Positions 8,011-16,940 of a stretch of 64,000 bases of DNA are shown in pieces (position 1 is the stretch's first letter; each line of letters starts with the position of its first letter). This stretch comes from Rhizobium sp. CCGE 510 (GTDB lineage: Bacteria; Pseudomonadota; Alphaproteobacteria; Rhizobiales; Rhizobiaceae): assembly GCF_000292525.1 (NCBI RefSeq), contig NZ_AEYF01000008.1:1-64000 (forward strand), read 5' to 3'. The notes below the pieces were generated by a model. It saw only the letters and a program-made list of their open reading frames with translations. It was not told the DNA's origin and ran no database searches. The position numbers were made by a program, and so were the translations under genes.

Positions 8011-10086
8011 ATGCGCACAGCCCGAATTGGGACGGACATTGGCGGAACTTTCACCGACCTCGTCCTGCTGGATAACCTTGGTCAGACTTTCTTCGCCAAG
8101 GTCTCATCCACACCTTCCGATCCCGGCGAAGCTGTTTTGACTGGAGTGAAGCAACTGCTTGAGATTGCCGGTCTGGACGTCGGCGCCGTAACGCACGTTC
8201 TTCACGGAACAACCGTAGGTTCAAATACGCTTCTTCAGCAACAGGGCGCTAAGTGTGGTCTCCTCACGACGCGCGGCTTCCGAGACATCCTTGAAATCGG
8301 TCGTCTTCGCACTCCGGTGATTTTCGACCTTCTTTGGGACAAGCCCGATCCACTGGTGGCGCGCCGCTATCGCGTCGGCATCGGCGAGCGAATGAGCGCT
8401 CAGGGTGAAGTCCTTGCTCCCGTCAATCGCGACGAAATCCTGAAAGCAGGCGAGTTCTTCAAGTCCGAAGGCGTGGAATCAGTCGCTATCTGCTTCCTCA
8501 ACTCCTACCGCAACCCCGAAAACGAGCTCGCTGCCGAGGCGATATTCCGCGAAGCTTTTCCGGATATCTGGGTCACTTCGTCCGTCTCTGTTCTTCCTGA
8601 AATCCGCGAATACGAGCGCACGTCGACGACAGCAGTCAACGCATACGTTCTCCCGTCCCTACGGAAGTATCTGCAACGTCTCGAGTCGGGACTTCGGGGT
8701 ATCGGTATCAACGCGCCGCTCCTGGTCAGCAATTCGAACGGTGGCCTTGCCACTGCTCCGATGGCACAGGAGAAGCCTGTATTCTTCATCACGTCCGGAC
8801 GCGCTGCAGGTGTTGTCGGTGCCGGACGATTGGGAAGTTCGGTCGGGATGTCCGACCTGATCGCGTTCGACATGGGCGGCACGACCGCATCGGCCTCGCT
8901 GGTTCAGAACGGCAAGCTGACGCGATCGAACGAGTATGAATTCCGTGCAGGGATTTCGACGCCGAGCCGCTTCATCAAGGCAGGCGGCTACCTCATGCGC
9001 GTCCCGAACGTAGACGTCGCCGAGGTTGGCAGCGGCGCCGGTTCTATTGCCGCGATCGATCAGGGCGGTCTGCTTCACGTAGGTCCCAGGTCGGCCGGTG
9101 CTGACCCGGGACCCGCATGCTACGGCATCGGCGGCACGGAGCCGACCGTCACCGACGCGAACGTCGTCCTCGGATACCTCCCGCCGGTTCTTGCTGGCGG
9201 CCAGATGAAGCTGGATGTCGAGGGCGCCCGCCACGCCATCGCAAGCCAGTTGGCGGGTCCTCTGGGGCTCGATATCGAAGCTGCTGCGGTCGGCGTACGT
9301 GAAGTTGCCAACGCGAACATGGCTCGCGCCATCCGGGCGGTGACTGTCGAACGCGGCGTCGATCCGCGCGACTTCACGTTGCTTGCATTCGGCGGCTCGG
9401 GTCCTGTTCACGCATGCGACCTGGCGCAGATGCTCGGCATCAAGAAAGTTCTCTTCCCGCGTGCCCCAGGCGTCTTCACCGCAATGGGAATGCTTGCCGG
9501 CAACGTCGAGCGCTATTTCATCAGAGCTCTTCCCGGATTTCTGCATGCGCTAGACACGGATGCAGCGAATACGGTGATCGACGACCTGGCAGAGCAGGCC
9601 CACCAGGCATTGAACAAGGAAGGGTATGACCGGGAAAACATGTCCCTGTCCTTCGAGCTCGACCTGCGGTTCCGCGGACAGGACTCGGAGGTACCCATCC
9701 AGATCCCGGCAAAGCTCAGCGATGCGGACCTGCCGAAGGTCCGGCAGGCCTTCCTCGATGCCTACATCGCCCTCTACGGCTACGCATCGACCGACCAGGT
9801 GGAGACAGTCAACATCAGGCTATCGGCAACCGTCGTTGGAGATATCCTCGATTTCAAGCGCCTCACGTCGAGCCAGTTCGAGGTCAGGAAAGGCACGATC
9901 GAGCACCGGAAGGTCTACTTCAGCCGTGAAAGCGGATGGGTTGACACACCGATCATCGACCGCGCGTCGTTCGATGGCGACGTCGCCGGCCCCGCCGTAC
10001 TGCAGAGCCCGGACTCGACGATCGTCGTTCCGCCCGGCGCCAAAGCGTCACTCGACGCTGCCCAAAACATCATTGTTTCGCTCTGA
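8011..10086 (+). CDS. Hydantoinase/oxoprolinase family protein, subunit A (HyuA-like)
   Basis: A 691-residue ATP-dependent HyuA-type subunit. It opens ARIGTDIGGTFTDLVLLD, the phosphate-binding turn of the actin/acetate-kinase fold, and carries a second such element near IAFDMGGTTASASLV. Related enzymes (N-methylhydantoinase, 5-oxoprolinase, caprolactamase, acetone/acetophenone carboxylase) couple ATP cleavage to lactam or imide ring opening, or to carboxylation. The frame is open from 7924, but ATG 8011 follows a GGAGAGG ribosome site and gives the standard N-terminus. The hyuB gene follows 16 nt later. Clustering with a FAD amino-acid dehydrogenase favours a cyclic amide or lactam substrate. 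The exact reaction is not readable from sequence. Confidence 0.9.
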   Translation: MRTARIGTDIGGTFTDLVLLDNLGQTFFAKVSSTPSDPGEAVLTGVKQLLEIAGLDVGAVTHVLHGTTVGSNTLLQQQGAKCGLLTTRGFRDILEIGRLRTPVIFDLLWDKPDPLVARRYRVGIGERMSAQGEVLAPVNRDEILKAGEFFKSEGVESVAICFLNSYRNPENELAAEAIFREAFPDIWVTSSVSVLPEIREYERTSTTAVNAYVLPSLRKYLQRLESGLRGIGINAPLLVSNSNGGLATAPMAQEKPVFFITSGRAAGVVGAGRLGSSVGMSDLIAFDMGGTTASASLVQNGKLTRSNEYEFRAGISTPSRFIKAGGYLMRVPNVDVAEVGSGAGSIAAIDQGGLLHVGPRSAGADPGPACYGIGGTEPTVTDANVVLGYLPPVLAGGQMKLDVEGARHAIASQLAGPLGLDIEAAAVGVREVANANMARAIRAVTVERGVDPRDFTLLAFGGSGPVHACDLAQMLGIKKVLFPRAPGVFTAMGMLAGNVERYFIRALPGFLHALDTDAANTVIDDLAEQAHQALNKEGYDRENMSLSFELDLRFRGQDSEVPIQIPAKLSDADLPKVRQAFLDAYIALYGYASTDQVETVNIRLSATVVGDILDFKRLTSSQFEVRKGTIEHRKVYFSRESGWVDTPIIDRASFDGDVAGPAVLQSPDSTIVVPPGAKASLDAAQNIIVSL

Positions 10087-10102
10087 ACGAAGGTGACCCC
10101 CC

Positions 10103-11836
10103 ATGAGCACTAGAAATATCGATCCCATCAGCTTCGCGGTCATCAAGAGCGCGCTCGACACCATCGTGGACGACATGGCCTACGCGGTCATGCGCACAGC
10201 CCGCTCGCCGATCGTCCGCGACATTCTCGACTATTCCGCGACGCTCTGCGACCGGGATGGCCGGATCCTGACACAGGCCAAGACCGTCGCGCTCCACCTG
10301 GGCGCGGTGCCGGACGCTATGGAGGTGATCACCAGCCGTTTCTCGGCAACCGCCCGCCCGGGCGACGTGTTCATCCTGAACGACCCCTACCAGGGCGGCA
10401 TGCATCTTCCGGATATCTTCATGTTCAAGCCTCTGTTCTTTAAGGACAAGATCGAGGGGTTCTCCGTTGTTATCTTCCATCACTGCGATGTCGGTGGCCG
10501 CGTTCCGGGTTCCAATGCAGCCGACTCCACGGAAATCTTCCAGGAGGGCCTCCGGATCCCGCCCGTCAAGCTGTACGACAAGGGCGAGCCGAACAATTGG
10601 ATCTTCGACATCATCCGCGAGAACGTGCGTCTTCCGGATCTCGTCATCGGCGACCTTGAATCGCAGCTTGCCACCTGCAACATCGGCGAGCGTGAATACC
10701 TGAAGCTGTTTGAACGTTACGGGTCGGACATCCTCAACGACTACTTCGACGAATTGATGGACTACGGCGAGCAGTTGACCCGCAAGGCAATCTCGTCTTG
10801 GCCGGACGGCGACTACGAGTTCACCGACTATGTGGACGGCGACGGCTTCAGCACTGCGCCGATTCCGATCAAATGCAAGATGACTGTCGCGGGCGATCAC
10901 CTTACCGTCGATTTCGAAGGAACGTCCCCCCAAGTCCGGGGCGCGATCAACCCGACATTCTCGTTCACGAAGTCGGCGACTTATCTGACGATTCGCTGCG
11001 CTCTCGACCAGGACGTGCCCAATAATGCGGGCGTCTATCGAGCGATCACCGTGAAGGCGCCGCTCGGCACCATCCTCAACCCGGTTTCCCCGGCTCCCGT
11101 CGCTGCCCGCGCCCTCACCGGATATCGCGTGATGGACACAGTCATGGGAGCCTTGGCGCAAGTTGCTCCGCACAAGGTCATCGCCGCCAGCGAAGGCGGC
11201 AATACCGTGATCGCGTTCGGCGGATACGACAAGAAGTCCGGCGAACCCTTCATTCTCGTTGACATGATCAACGGAGCATGGGGCGGCCGCTTCAACAAAG
11301 ACGGCATCGAGGGCGTCACCAATCCGGCACAGAACCTGTCGAACCTACCTGTCGAGAGCCTCGAGGCGCGCTACCCGCTGCGCATCGACGAATATTGCCT
11401 GCGTGACGATTCCTGCGGTGCGGGCGAATTCCGTGGTGGGCTCGGCCTTGCCCGCCAGTATCGTTTCCTCGCCGACGAGGCGATCCTGCAGATCCGTGCC
11501 GACCGATATGTCCACGCTCCATACGGCCTTTTCGGCGGGGAGCCTGCGGCATTGACACGCAACCTGCTCGATCCCGGCAGCGAGAGCGAAGTCCTGCTTC
11601 CCTCCAAGGTTACGCGTCAGGTGGAGAAGGGTCTCGTCTACCGGCATGAGCAATCGGGGGGCGGTGGCTACGGCGATCCGCTGAAGCGAAGCCTGGACCT
11701 GATCTCCAAGGATCTCGGCAACGGCAAGATCTCGCGCCGCTATGCCGAAGAGAAGCATGGCGTCGTTTTCGCCGGCGATGGCCTCGAGATCGACCGGCCG
11801 GCAACCGAAGCGGCCCGCAGTTCGCGGGCAGCGTAA
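10103..11836 (+). CDS. Hydantoinase B/oxoprolinase family protein (HyuB-like)
   Basis: A 577-residue HyuB-type subunit, the obligate partner of HyuA in two-subunit family members. Family features are the N-terminal region DPISFAVIKSALDTIVDDMA, DYSATLCDRDGRILTQ, FILNDPYQGGMHLPDIFMF and the C-terminal glycine-rich SGGGGYGDPLKRSLDL. The length is normal. It has a ribosome site GAAGGTGA and is co-transcribed with hyuA. The downstream isomerase and SDR genes are on the same strand after 182 nt that include a hairpin. Confidence 0.92.
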   Translation: MSTRNIDPISFAVIKSALDTIVDDMAYAVMRTARSPIVRDILDYSATLCDRDGRILTQAKTVALHLGAVPDAMEVITSRFSATARPGDVFILNDPYQGGMHLPDIFMFKPLFFKDKIEGFSVVIFHHCDVGGRVPGSNAADSTEIFQEGLRIPPVKLYDKGEPNNWIFDIIRENVRLPDLVIGDLESQLATCNIGEREYLKLFERYGSDILNDYFDELMDYGEQLTRKAISSWPDGDYEFTDYVDGDGFSTAPIPIKCKMTVAGDHLTVDFEGTSPQVRGAINPTFSFTKSATYLTIRCALDQDVPNNAGVYRAITVKAPLGTILNPVSPAPVAARALTGYRVMDTVMGALAQVAPHKVIAASEGGNTVIAFGGYDKKSGEPFILVDMINGAWGGRFNKDGIEGVTNPAQNLSNLPVESLEARYPLRIDEYCLRDDSCGAGEFRGGLGLARQYRFLADEAILQIRADRYVHAPYGLFGGEPAALTRNLLDPGSESEVLLPSKVTRQVEKGLVYRHEQSGGGGYGDPLKRSLDLISKDLGNGKISRRYAEEKHGVVFAGDGLEIDRPATEAARSSRAA

Positions 11837-11849
11837 GCTGTGACACGAT

Positions 11850-11872
11850 GAGACCCGAGCATCTCAGGTCTC
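11850..11872 (+). promoter_or_regulatory. Stem-loop in the hyuB-isomerase gap
   Basis: Nested complementary arms GAGACC...GGTCTC and GAG...CTC surround a CAT loop, with one mismatch. There is no T-run, so it may be a weak attenuator or mRNA-processing hairpin rather than a terminator. The other bases of the 11837-12018 gap show no gene I can support. Confidence 0.45.
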
Positions 11873-12018
11873 CCATCCACTGAGAGTTGCTCAAGTCGCG
11901 CGGTGGATCGTCATGGCTTTCCTCGCACGATCGCTGGCCCCACTTCTGAACCCAGCATGCGGAAACGAGACGCTCTCCATTTGGATCCCATGCAGATCAA
12001 TCCCAAAGGAGAATGCTT

Positions 12019-12864
12019 TTGGAACAGGACCTGTCACGTTTCGCGATCAATCAGATCACCACCAGATCATGGAACATGCCCGAGGCGATCGAAGGATATC
12101 GCCGGCATGGAGTTTCCGGAATCGCGATCTGGCGCGACAAGATGTACGACTACGGCGTGAAGCAGACTGCCCGTCATCTCCGTGACGCCGACATGTGGAT
12201 ACCGACCTTCTGCGCGACCGCGTGGATGAATCAGGCAGATGAGGCCGGGTTCAAGGCCACCCTCGATGAAAACAGGCAGGTACTTCGCGATGCGGCGGAA
12301 ATCGGCGCTCCAAACGTCGTATTCGTCACGGGAGGCCCGCCGCAGGGCATGAAGGATCTTCGCGGCTTTCGCTCAAGGATGCATGACGCGCTCGGCGAAC
12401 TCATCGTCACCGCCCGCGATGTCGGCATCAAGATCGGCATCGAACCCATTCACCCGATGTATGCGGGTGACCGCCATGTCATCAATACGATACGCCAGAC
12501 CAACGATCTGATCGACGAGTTCGGGGACATCCTCGGCATCGTTGCCGATGTCTATCATTGCTGGTGGGATCCGGAGTTCGAGAACGAACTGAGGCGCGCC
12601 GGACCTGAGCGAATTCTAACCTTCCATTATTGCGACTGGCTCGTTCCTACGCGCTCCTGGTTCGACCGCGGCATGGTCGGTGACGGGATTATCGATATCG
12701 CCCGCTACAAGCGTCTGCTGGACGAGATCGGTTACACAGGCCCGTTCGAGCTGGAGATCTTTTCCGATCTCGACTGGTGGAAGCGCGACCCAAACGAAAC
12801 GGTCCGGATCGGGATCGAGCGTTGCGCGCCTTTCGTCGCAAAGCTGCATAAGGGAGAGGTATAA
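12019..12864 (+). CDS. Sugar phosphate isomerase/epimerase-like TIM-barrel protein
   Basis: A protein of about 281 residues from the AP-endonuclease-2/xylose-isomerase-like TIM-barrel family, which usually binds a divalent metal. Typical metal/substrate strands are KIGIEPIHPMYAGDR, IVADVYHCWWDPE, ILTFHYCDW and GPFELEIFSDLDWW, giving Glu, Asp, His and Glu ligands. TTG 12019 is the likelier start: an AAAGGAGA ribosome site ends 6 nt before it, whereas ATG 12013 directly abuts that site. The next gene's ATG overlaps this stop (TAATG). Family members act on hydroxypyruvate, tetronates, inosose or keto sugars. Here it is a downstream enzyme of the HyuAB island, reaction unknown. Confidence 0.82.
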   Translation: MEQDLSRFAINQITTRSWNMPEAIEGYRRHGVSGIAIWRDKMYDYGVKQTARHLRDADMWIPTFCATAWMNQADEAGFKATLDENRQVLRDAAEIGAPNVVFVTGGPPQGMKDLRGFRSRMHDALGELIVTARDVGIKIGIEPIHPMYAGDRHVINTIRQTNDLIDEFGDILGIVADVYHCWWDPEFENELRRAGPERILTFHYCDWLVPTRSWFDRGMVGDGIIDIARYKRLLDEIGYTGPFELEIFSDLDWWKRDPNETVRIGIERCAPFVAKLHKGEV

Positions 12865-13631
12865 TGATGCACGCTGTCGTAACCGGCGGCGCCAGCGGGA
12901 TTGGAGAGGCAACAGCCCGTCTGCTCTCGAGAAACGGCGCCCACGTCACGCTGATCGACGTGAACGGCAAGCGCGGAGCACGTATCGCCGGCGAGATAAA
13001 CGCCGACGGGGGTAAGGCTGCTTTTCACCAGCTCGATGTGAGCAACGAGAAGGATCTGCTGGCGTTGGCAGCGGCACTCTTCGCGGAGAGGCCCGTCGAT
13101 GTACTGGTCAATTCAGCCGGGATATTGCAGAACGCTGTTCGGCTCAATGACATGGATTTGGGCGAGTTTGACCGCATAATTGATGTCAACCTAAAGGGAA
13201 CGGTCCTCGTCTGCCGCGCATTTGGAAGCCGGATGTGCGCGGCAGGTGCCGGATCAATCGTCAACCTGTGTTCGCTCACGTCGCTCACACCCTCGCCTCA
13301 GCTTGCCTACGGTATGTCCAAGGCCGCCGTCAAGATGCTGACCGAAAGCCTTGCTGCCGAACTCGGCCCATCGAACGTCAGGGTCAACGCCGTCGCGCCC
13401 GGCTACACGCTCACTCCGGCCATGCAGCAGCGTATCGACGAGGGAGCGCGAAACCCTGCGAAGATGATCGAGGCGGCCGCGCTGAGGAGACTCGTGTCTA
13501 TGGAAGACGTTGCGGAAGCGATCAATTTTCTCTCGAGCGACAAGGCATCGGCGATAACGGGCGTCGTTATTCCGGTCGATTGCGGTTTTTTGGTCGGCTC
13601 CGCCTACAATGCTTATGCCGCGCAGCCCTGA
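12864..13631 (+). CDS. SDR family NAD(P)-dependent oxidoreductase
   Basis: A 255-residue classical short-chain dehydrogenase. The cofactor motif TGGASGIGEATA is at residues 7-18, the NSAG strand is VDVLVNSAGIL, the catalytic Ser lies in NLCSLTS and the catalytic Tyr-Lys in YGMSKAAVK. The C-terminus (ITGVVIPVDCGFLVG) is the usual SDR ending. Its start overlaps the isomerase stop by 3 nt. It would oxidise a secondary alcohol, or reduce a ketone, made in the same pathway. It is the last gene of the hyuAB plus-strand unit and is followed by a hairpin. Confidence 0.9.
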   Translation: MMHAVVTGGASGIGEATARLLSRNGAHVTLIDVNGKRGARIAGEINADGGKAAFHQLDVSNEKDLLALAAALFAERPVDVLVNSAGILQNAVRLNDMDLGEFDRIIDVNLKGTVLVCRAFGSRMCAAGAGSIVNLCSLTSLTPSPQLAYGMSKAAVKMLTESLAAELGPSNVRVNAVAPGYTLTPAMQQRIDEGARNPAKMIEAAALRRLVSMEDVAEAINFLSSDKASAITGVVIPVDCGFLVGSAYNAYAAQP

Positions 13632-13636
13632 ACAAG

Positions 13637-13667
13637 ATGCCAGGAGATGCTTGCATCTCGGCATTTT
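13637..13667. terminator. Putative bidirectional terminator between convergent genes
   Basis: Arms GAGATGC and GCATCTC with a TT loop are nested in outer arms ATGCC and GGCAT, followed by TTTT on the plus strand. It lies in the 39-bp gap between the convergent SDR and shikimate-dehydrogenase-like genes. Confidence 0.6.
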
Positions 13668-13670
13668 CCT

Positions 13671-14468
13671 TCAAGCCTTCAGGCCAAAGAATTCCAGCGT
13701 CAGATCGCGTTGCATGTCGAGCATCCCGCCACCGTACCGTACATCGCACCCGATTTCCTTGGCTGCAGCGAGCAGTGGCGTAACGCGCGGCTTCATGATG
13801 ATGTCGGCTATGATCATGTCGGAGGAGATGTGATCGAGGTCGACGGGGATCGGGTCCGTCTCCGGATGCAGCCCGGACGGCGTTGCGTTGACGACGATGT
13901 CGTGCCCTCGCGGATCAATTCCGCCCAGCGTCACATTCGCCTTCGGGAAGCGCGCGAGGATCCTCTCGGCAAGATCAGTGGCGCGAGCAGTATCGAGATC
14001 GCCGAGCGTGATATGTTCGGCGCCCGCCTTCGCGAGCTGGAACCCGATCGAGGCGCCTGCTCCGCCTGCACCCACCAGAAGAACCGACTTTCCAGCAACT
14101 TCGTGAGGACCGTTAAGGACGCCCGCCATGAAGCCCGGTCCGTCGAAGTTCGCTCCCGTCAGACGTCCGTCCTCGTCACGCCGGACAGCGTTGACCGCGG
14201 TGACAAGTTCCGCTGTCTCGTCGTGTTCATCGCAAAGGAGGTAGGCCTTCTCCTTGTGCGGGACGCTCACCATGAATCCGCCGAGATTTGCAGTGCGGCG
14301 TAGGCCGTCCCACGCGGCTTCGAAATCATCAGGACGGTAATGTACCGGAATCATGATCGCATCAACCCCATTTGCCGCGAACCAGGGGTTGAACACCTCG
14401 GGCGAACGGACGTGGTCGATCGGGTGTGCGATCATGTAGAAGATCTTGGTCTTGCCTGTGATTTTCAA
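13671..14468 (-). CDS. Shikimate dehydrogenase-family protein (AroE-like)
   Basis: A protein of about 265 residues from the shikimate/quinate dehydrogenase family. Seen in order: the substrate Ser region IDHVRSPEVFN, the catalytic-Lys motif SVPHKEKAY, the partner Asp in NFDGPGF, the nucleotide-binding turn GAGGAGASIG and the C-terminal MLDMQRDLTLEFFG. TTG 14468 is the likelier start (LKITGKTKIFYMIAHPIDH) with an AGAGAGA site before it. An ATG at 14528 would place the coding start across the operator. The family also includes paralogues acting on other hydroxy acids, and clustering with catabolic genes argues against a housekeeping aroE. It is divergent from the tautomerase gene. Confidence 0.85.
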   Translation of the reverse strand: MKITGKTKIFYMIAHPIDHVRSPEVFNPWFAANGVDAIMIPVHYRPDDFEAAWDGLRRTANLGGFMVSVPHKEKAYLLCDEHDETAELVTAVNAVRRDEDGRLTGANFDGPGFMAGVLNGPHEVAGKSVLLVGAGGAGASIGFQLAKAGAEHITLGDLDTARATDLAERILARFPKANVTLGGIDPRGHDIVVNATPSGLHPETDPIPVDLDHISSDMIIADIIMKPRVTPLLAAAKEIGCDVRYGGGMLDMQRDLTLEFFGLKA

Positions 14469-14495
14469 CGCCGTGTCTCTCTTATTTTCAAGTTC

Positions 14496-14518
14496 GCGCT
14501 CGACATAATGTCGACATA
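14496..14518. promoter_or_regulatory. Putative GntR operator, copy 2 (between AroE-like and tautomerase genes)
   Basis: The core TCGACAT-A-ATGTCGA is a perfect palindrome identical to the core of the 16880-16902 site. It lies in the divergent gap between the TTG 14468 and ATG 14593 starts, so it can govern both directions. Confidence 0.7.
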
Positions 14519-14592
14519 TGATAAACAAAAGTCAGGACCGACGGCAAGCCGTAAAGAAGGTTCGATGAGAAAATCAATGTGCGAGAACGACT

Positions 14593-14784
14593 ATGCCGAT
14601 TTTGAAAGTGGAGATGCTCTCCGGGCGGACCAAGGAGCAGAAGCGTGAACTCGCAAAGGCTCTAACTGCCGAAATGGCAAGAGTGACAGGCAACAGACCG
14701 GAGACCATCCAAGTCATCTTCGCCGAGACATCCTCCGCGAACTGGGCGACCGGTGGCGTCCTTTTGGACGAACAGGGACATTGA
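14593..14784 (+). CDS. 4-oxalocrotonate tautomerase-family enzyme
   Basis: A 63-residue protein matching the small 4-OT family in length and start: MPILKVEMLSGRTKEQKREL leaves Pro as the N-terminal catalytic base once Met is removed. The conserved helix and NRPETIQVIFAE segment are present. The family tautomerises enols and 2-oxo acids or acts as a dehalogenase. The DadA-like gene starts 3 nt after the stop, so the two are co-transcribed. A tautomerase could convert the enol or imine products of that enzyme; this is inference. Confidence 0.87.
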   Translation: MPILKVEMLSGRTKEQKRELAKALTAEMARVTGNRPETIQVIFAETSSANWATGGVLLDEQGH

Positions 14785-14787
14785 TCA

Positions 14788-16038
14788 GTGGCGGCAATGG
14801 CAGACGTTACGATAGTCGGTGGCGGCATCATCGGACTGTGCTCTGCGGTGGCTTTGCAGGATCGCGGATACTCCGTCGAGATCATTGAACGCGGCGAAAT
14901 CGGTCAGGGTGCGTCTTACGGAAACTGCGGCCTTCTCGCACCCGGAGAGGTTGTACCCGTGTCGCGGCCTGGCGTCATCAAGAAGATACCGCGGTGGCTG
15001 CTTGATCCCGAGGGCCCTCTATTCGTGCGACCGGGCGCCCTGGCCCGCGACCTCACATGGCTGCTGAGATTTCTAAAGGCCGGACGTGCGGACACGGTTC
15101 GCCATATTGCTTCCTCCCTCACCCCCATGATGAAGAGGGTCAATGCCGATTACGGCGCGTTGCTTGAGCGGATCGGGCGGCCCGATCTCCTCTCGCAGGT
15201 CGAGAACCTGATGCTCTTCAATGATCGGTCAGAATACGAGCGCGATCGCTTCGTCTGGGATCTCCGGAGCGAACTAGGCTTCGGCCACACTTTCATATCT
15301 GGCCCAGAGGTCAGGCAACTGGAGCCCGCAATCGAAGGTCCCGTCACCTGCGGGGTGATCATGAAGGACTGGTATCATTTCACCGATCCTCTTGCGCTCA
15401 CGCAAGCTCTGGCGGAGGAAGTCGCCCAACGGGGCGGCAAGTTCGTGGCGGACGAGGCTCTCTCTTTTGAAAGCGAGCGCGGCCAAGTCCGCAGCGTGAA
15501 GCTACGAAGCGGAGACCGAATTGACACAAAGCAGATCGTGCTCGCTGCGGGTGCGTGGAGCGGGTCGCTCAGTCGCCAATTGGGACTGAGGATCCCACTT
15601 GCCCATCTCAGCGGATACCATGTCCACGCGCCGCATCCACAAGTCCATCTCGAGCGGGCGATCTACTATGCGTCCGGCGGATTCGTTCTTACTCCGATGG
15701 CGACAGGACTTCGGATCGGCGGAACCATCGAAATCGCCGGAGCGGATCCTGAGCCGAACTTTCGCCGGGCGGATGTTCTTGCTGAACGGGCGAAGACAAT
15801 CTTGCCCGCTCTCGACATCACCGGCAGCACTCGCTGGATGGGAGCGCGTCCCTTCATCACGGACACGATGCCGATCATCGGCAAGGCCCCGTCGTTCGGA
15901 AACGTCACACTGGCGTTCGGTCACGGACAGGTCGGGATGACGCTAGGCGCGACAACCGGACACGTTGTCGCCCAGATCATCGCCAACGAACGGCCCGTCG
16001 TCGATCTGTACCCGTTCCGCCCGCAGCGGTTTGCCTGA
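14788..16038 (+). CDS. FAD-dependent amino-acid dehydrogenase (DadA-like)
   Basis: A 416-residue DAO/DadA-family flavoprotein. The FAD-binding turn VTIVGGGIIGLCSAVALQDR is near the N-terminus. NCGLLAPGEVVP and the C-terminal WMGARPFITDTMPIIGKAP plus LAFGHGQVGMTLGATTG match D-amino-acid dehydrogenases. The start may be GTG 14788 or ATG 14797. It oxidises an amine to an imine and passes electrons to the membrane. The imino product fits the RidA at 4379, and the linked HyuAB could supply a ring-opened amino acid. It is convergent with the GntR gene, with only 11 nt between stops. Confidence 0.88.
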   Translation: MAAMADVTIVGGGIIGLCSAVALQDRGYSVEIIERGEIGQGASYGNCGLLAPGEVVPVSRPGVIKKIPRWLLDPEGPLFVRPGALARDLTWLLRFLKAGRADTVRHIASSLTPMMKRVNADYGALLERIGRPDLLSQVENLMLFNDRSEYERDRFVWDLRSELGFGHTFISGPEVRQLEPAIEGPVTCGVIMKDWYHFTDPLALTQALAEEVAQRGGKFVADEALSFESERGQVRSVKLRSGDRIDTKQIVLAAGAWSGSLSRQLGLRIPLAHLSGYHVHAPHPQVHLERAIYYASGGFVLTPMATGLRIGGTIEIAGADPEPNFRRADVLAERAKTILPALDITGSTRWMGARPFITDTMPIIGKAPSFGNVTLAFGHGQVGMTLGATTGHVVAQIIANERPVVDLYPFRPQRFA

Positions 16039-16049
16039 CGGTCTCCGCG

Positions 16050-16784
16050 TCAAGCGGTTGGTGTAAACTTCATCTTCGCTGTTACGCTCTGATCGTAATA
16101 TTCGAGGAAGCGTCCCTTGAACTGCATCGCATGTTCGTGAGCAACCAAGTCCGCATATTCGAGGTCCTTCGCCCGAATCGCCTCGATCATCTGGACGTGA
16201 TGAACTGCGACCTCCTCGAAAGACATATGTTCGGAAAGTGCCTGAAACTCGAAATGGAAGTGAAGCATGCGCCTGCCCTCGTCCAGCAGACGTTTGTAGA
16301 ACATCTGGAAATAGGTGTTCTTGCCCGCCTCGGCGATCGCCATATGGAAGTGGAAGTTGGCATCAATGTTGTAGATCGGATCCCGGGTTTTCAGGCTCTT
16401 ATTGAAACCCTTCTCGAACTCGCTCTGCAGTTTCTCGATCGTCCGGAGATCCGTATTCGTGCGGAACTGCGCCGCGAGCCTCGTCGTGGCCCGCTGCAGG
16501 AGGTCAAGGGAATCCAGATACTTCGGGACGTCTCTAAAATCGATTGGCGCCACGATCGTGCTTCTGTTCGGAAGGATATTTACGAACCCCTCGCTGGACA
16601 GGCGGACGAGCGCTTCACGAACTGGTGAACGAGAAAGGTCGAAGCGCTCGCTCAGGCTGTTTTCGTCAATCGGCGATCCCGGTGCAAGTTCGAGCCGCAG
16701 GATCTCATCTCGAAGCTGCGCGTATACGCGCGCACTTCCAGTGATCTTCTCGGCCCTATCAGATGCCGGCCCCATGTCAGCCAT
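16050..16784 (-). CDS. GntR/FadR (FCD) family transcriptional regulator
   Basis: A 244-residue regulator. The N-terminal winged helix includes SARVYAQLRDEILRLELAPG, SLSERFDLSRSPVREALVRL and the wing; a C-terminal FCD domain has metal/ligand histidines in NFHFHMAIAEAG and HHVQMIEA. It is divergent from the class II aldolase gene across 156 bp that contain the strongest operator (16880-16902). The two other copies of that operator lie in the other two divergent promoters of the island, so this is the likely local regulator and autoregulator. Confidence 0.9.
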   Translation of the reverse strand: MADMGPASDRAEKITGSARVYAQLRDEILRLELAPGSPIDENSLSERFDLSRSPVREALVRLSSEGFVNILPNRSTIVAPIDFRDVPKYLDSLDLLQRATTRLAAQFRTNTDLRTIEKLQSEFEKGFNKSLKTRDPIYNIDANFHFHMAIAEAGKNTYFQMFYKRLLDEGRRMLHFHFEFQALSEHMSFEEVAVHHVQMIEAIRAKDLEYADLVAHEHAMQFKGRFLEYYDQSVTAKMKFTPTA

Positions 16785-16879
16785 ACACTGTCACCCTCTC
16801 ATCACGCTTGAGAACACTCGTTAGCATCTCATCGGCTCTGCATCAAACAAAGCGAAAAACTCCACGCGACCATTACATA

Positions 16880-16902
16880 ATGGTCGACATAATGTCGACC
16901 AT
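16880..16902. promoter_or_regulatory. Putative GntR operator, copy 3 (perfect 23-bp palindrome)
   Basis: Arms ATGGTCGACAT and ATGTCGACCAT flank a central A. The palindrome is perfect and sits about 38 bp upstream of the aldolase start and about 95 bp upstream of the regulator start. It shares the TCGACAT-A-ATGTCGA core with the 14496 site and the right-half pattern with the 7838 site. Confidence 0.8.
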
Positions 16903-16940
16903 ATAATAGCATCCAGAGCAGAATTCCAAAAGGAGAGATC

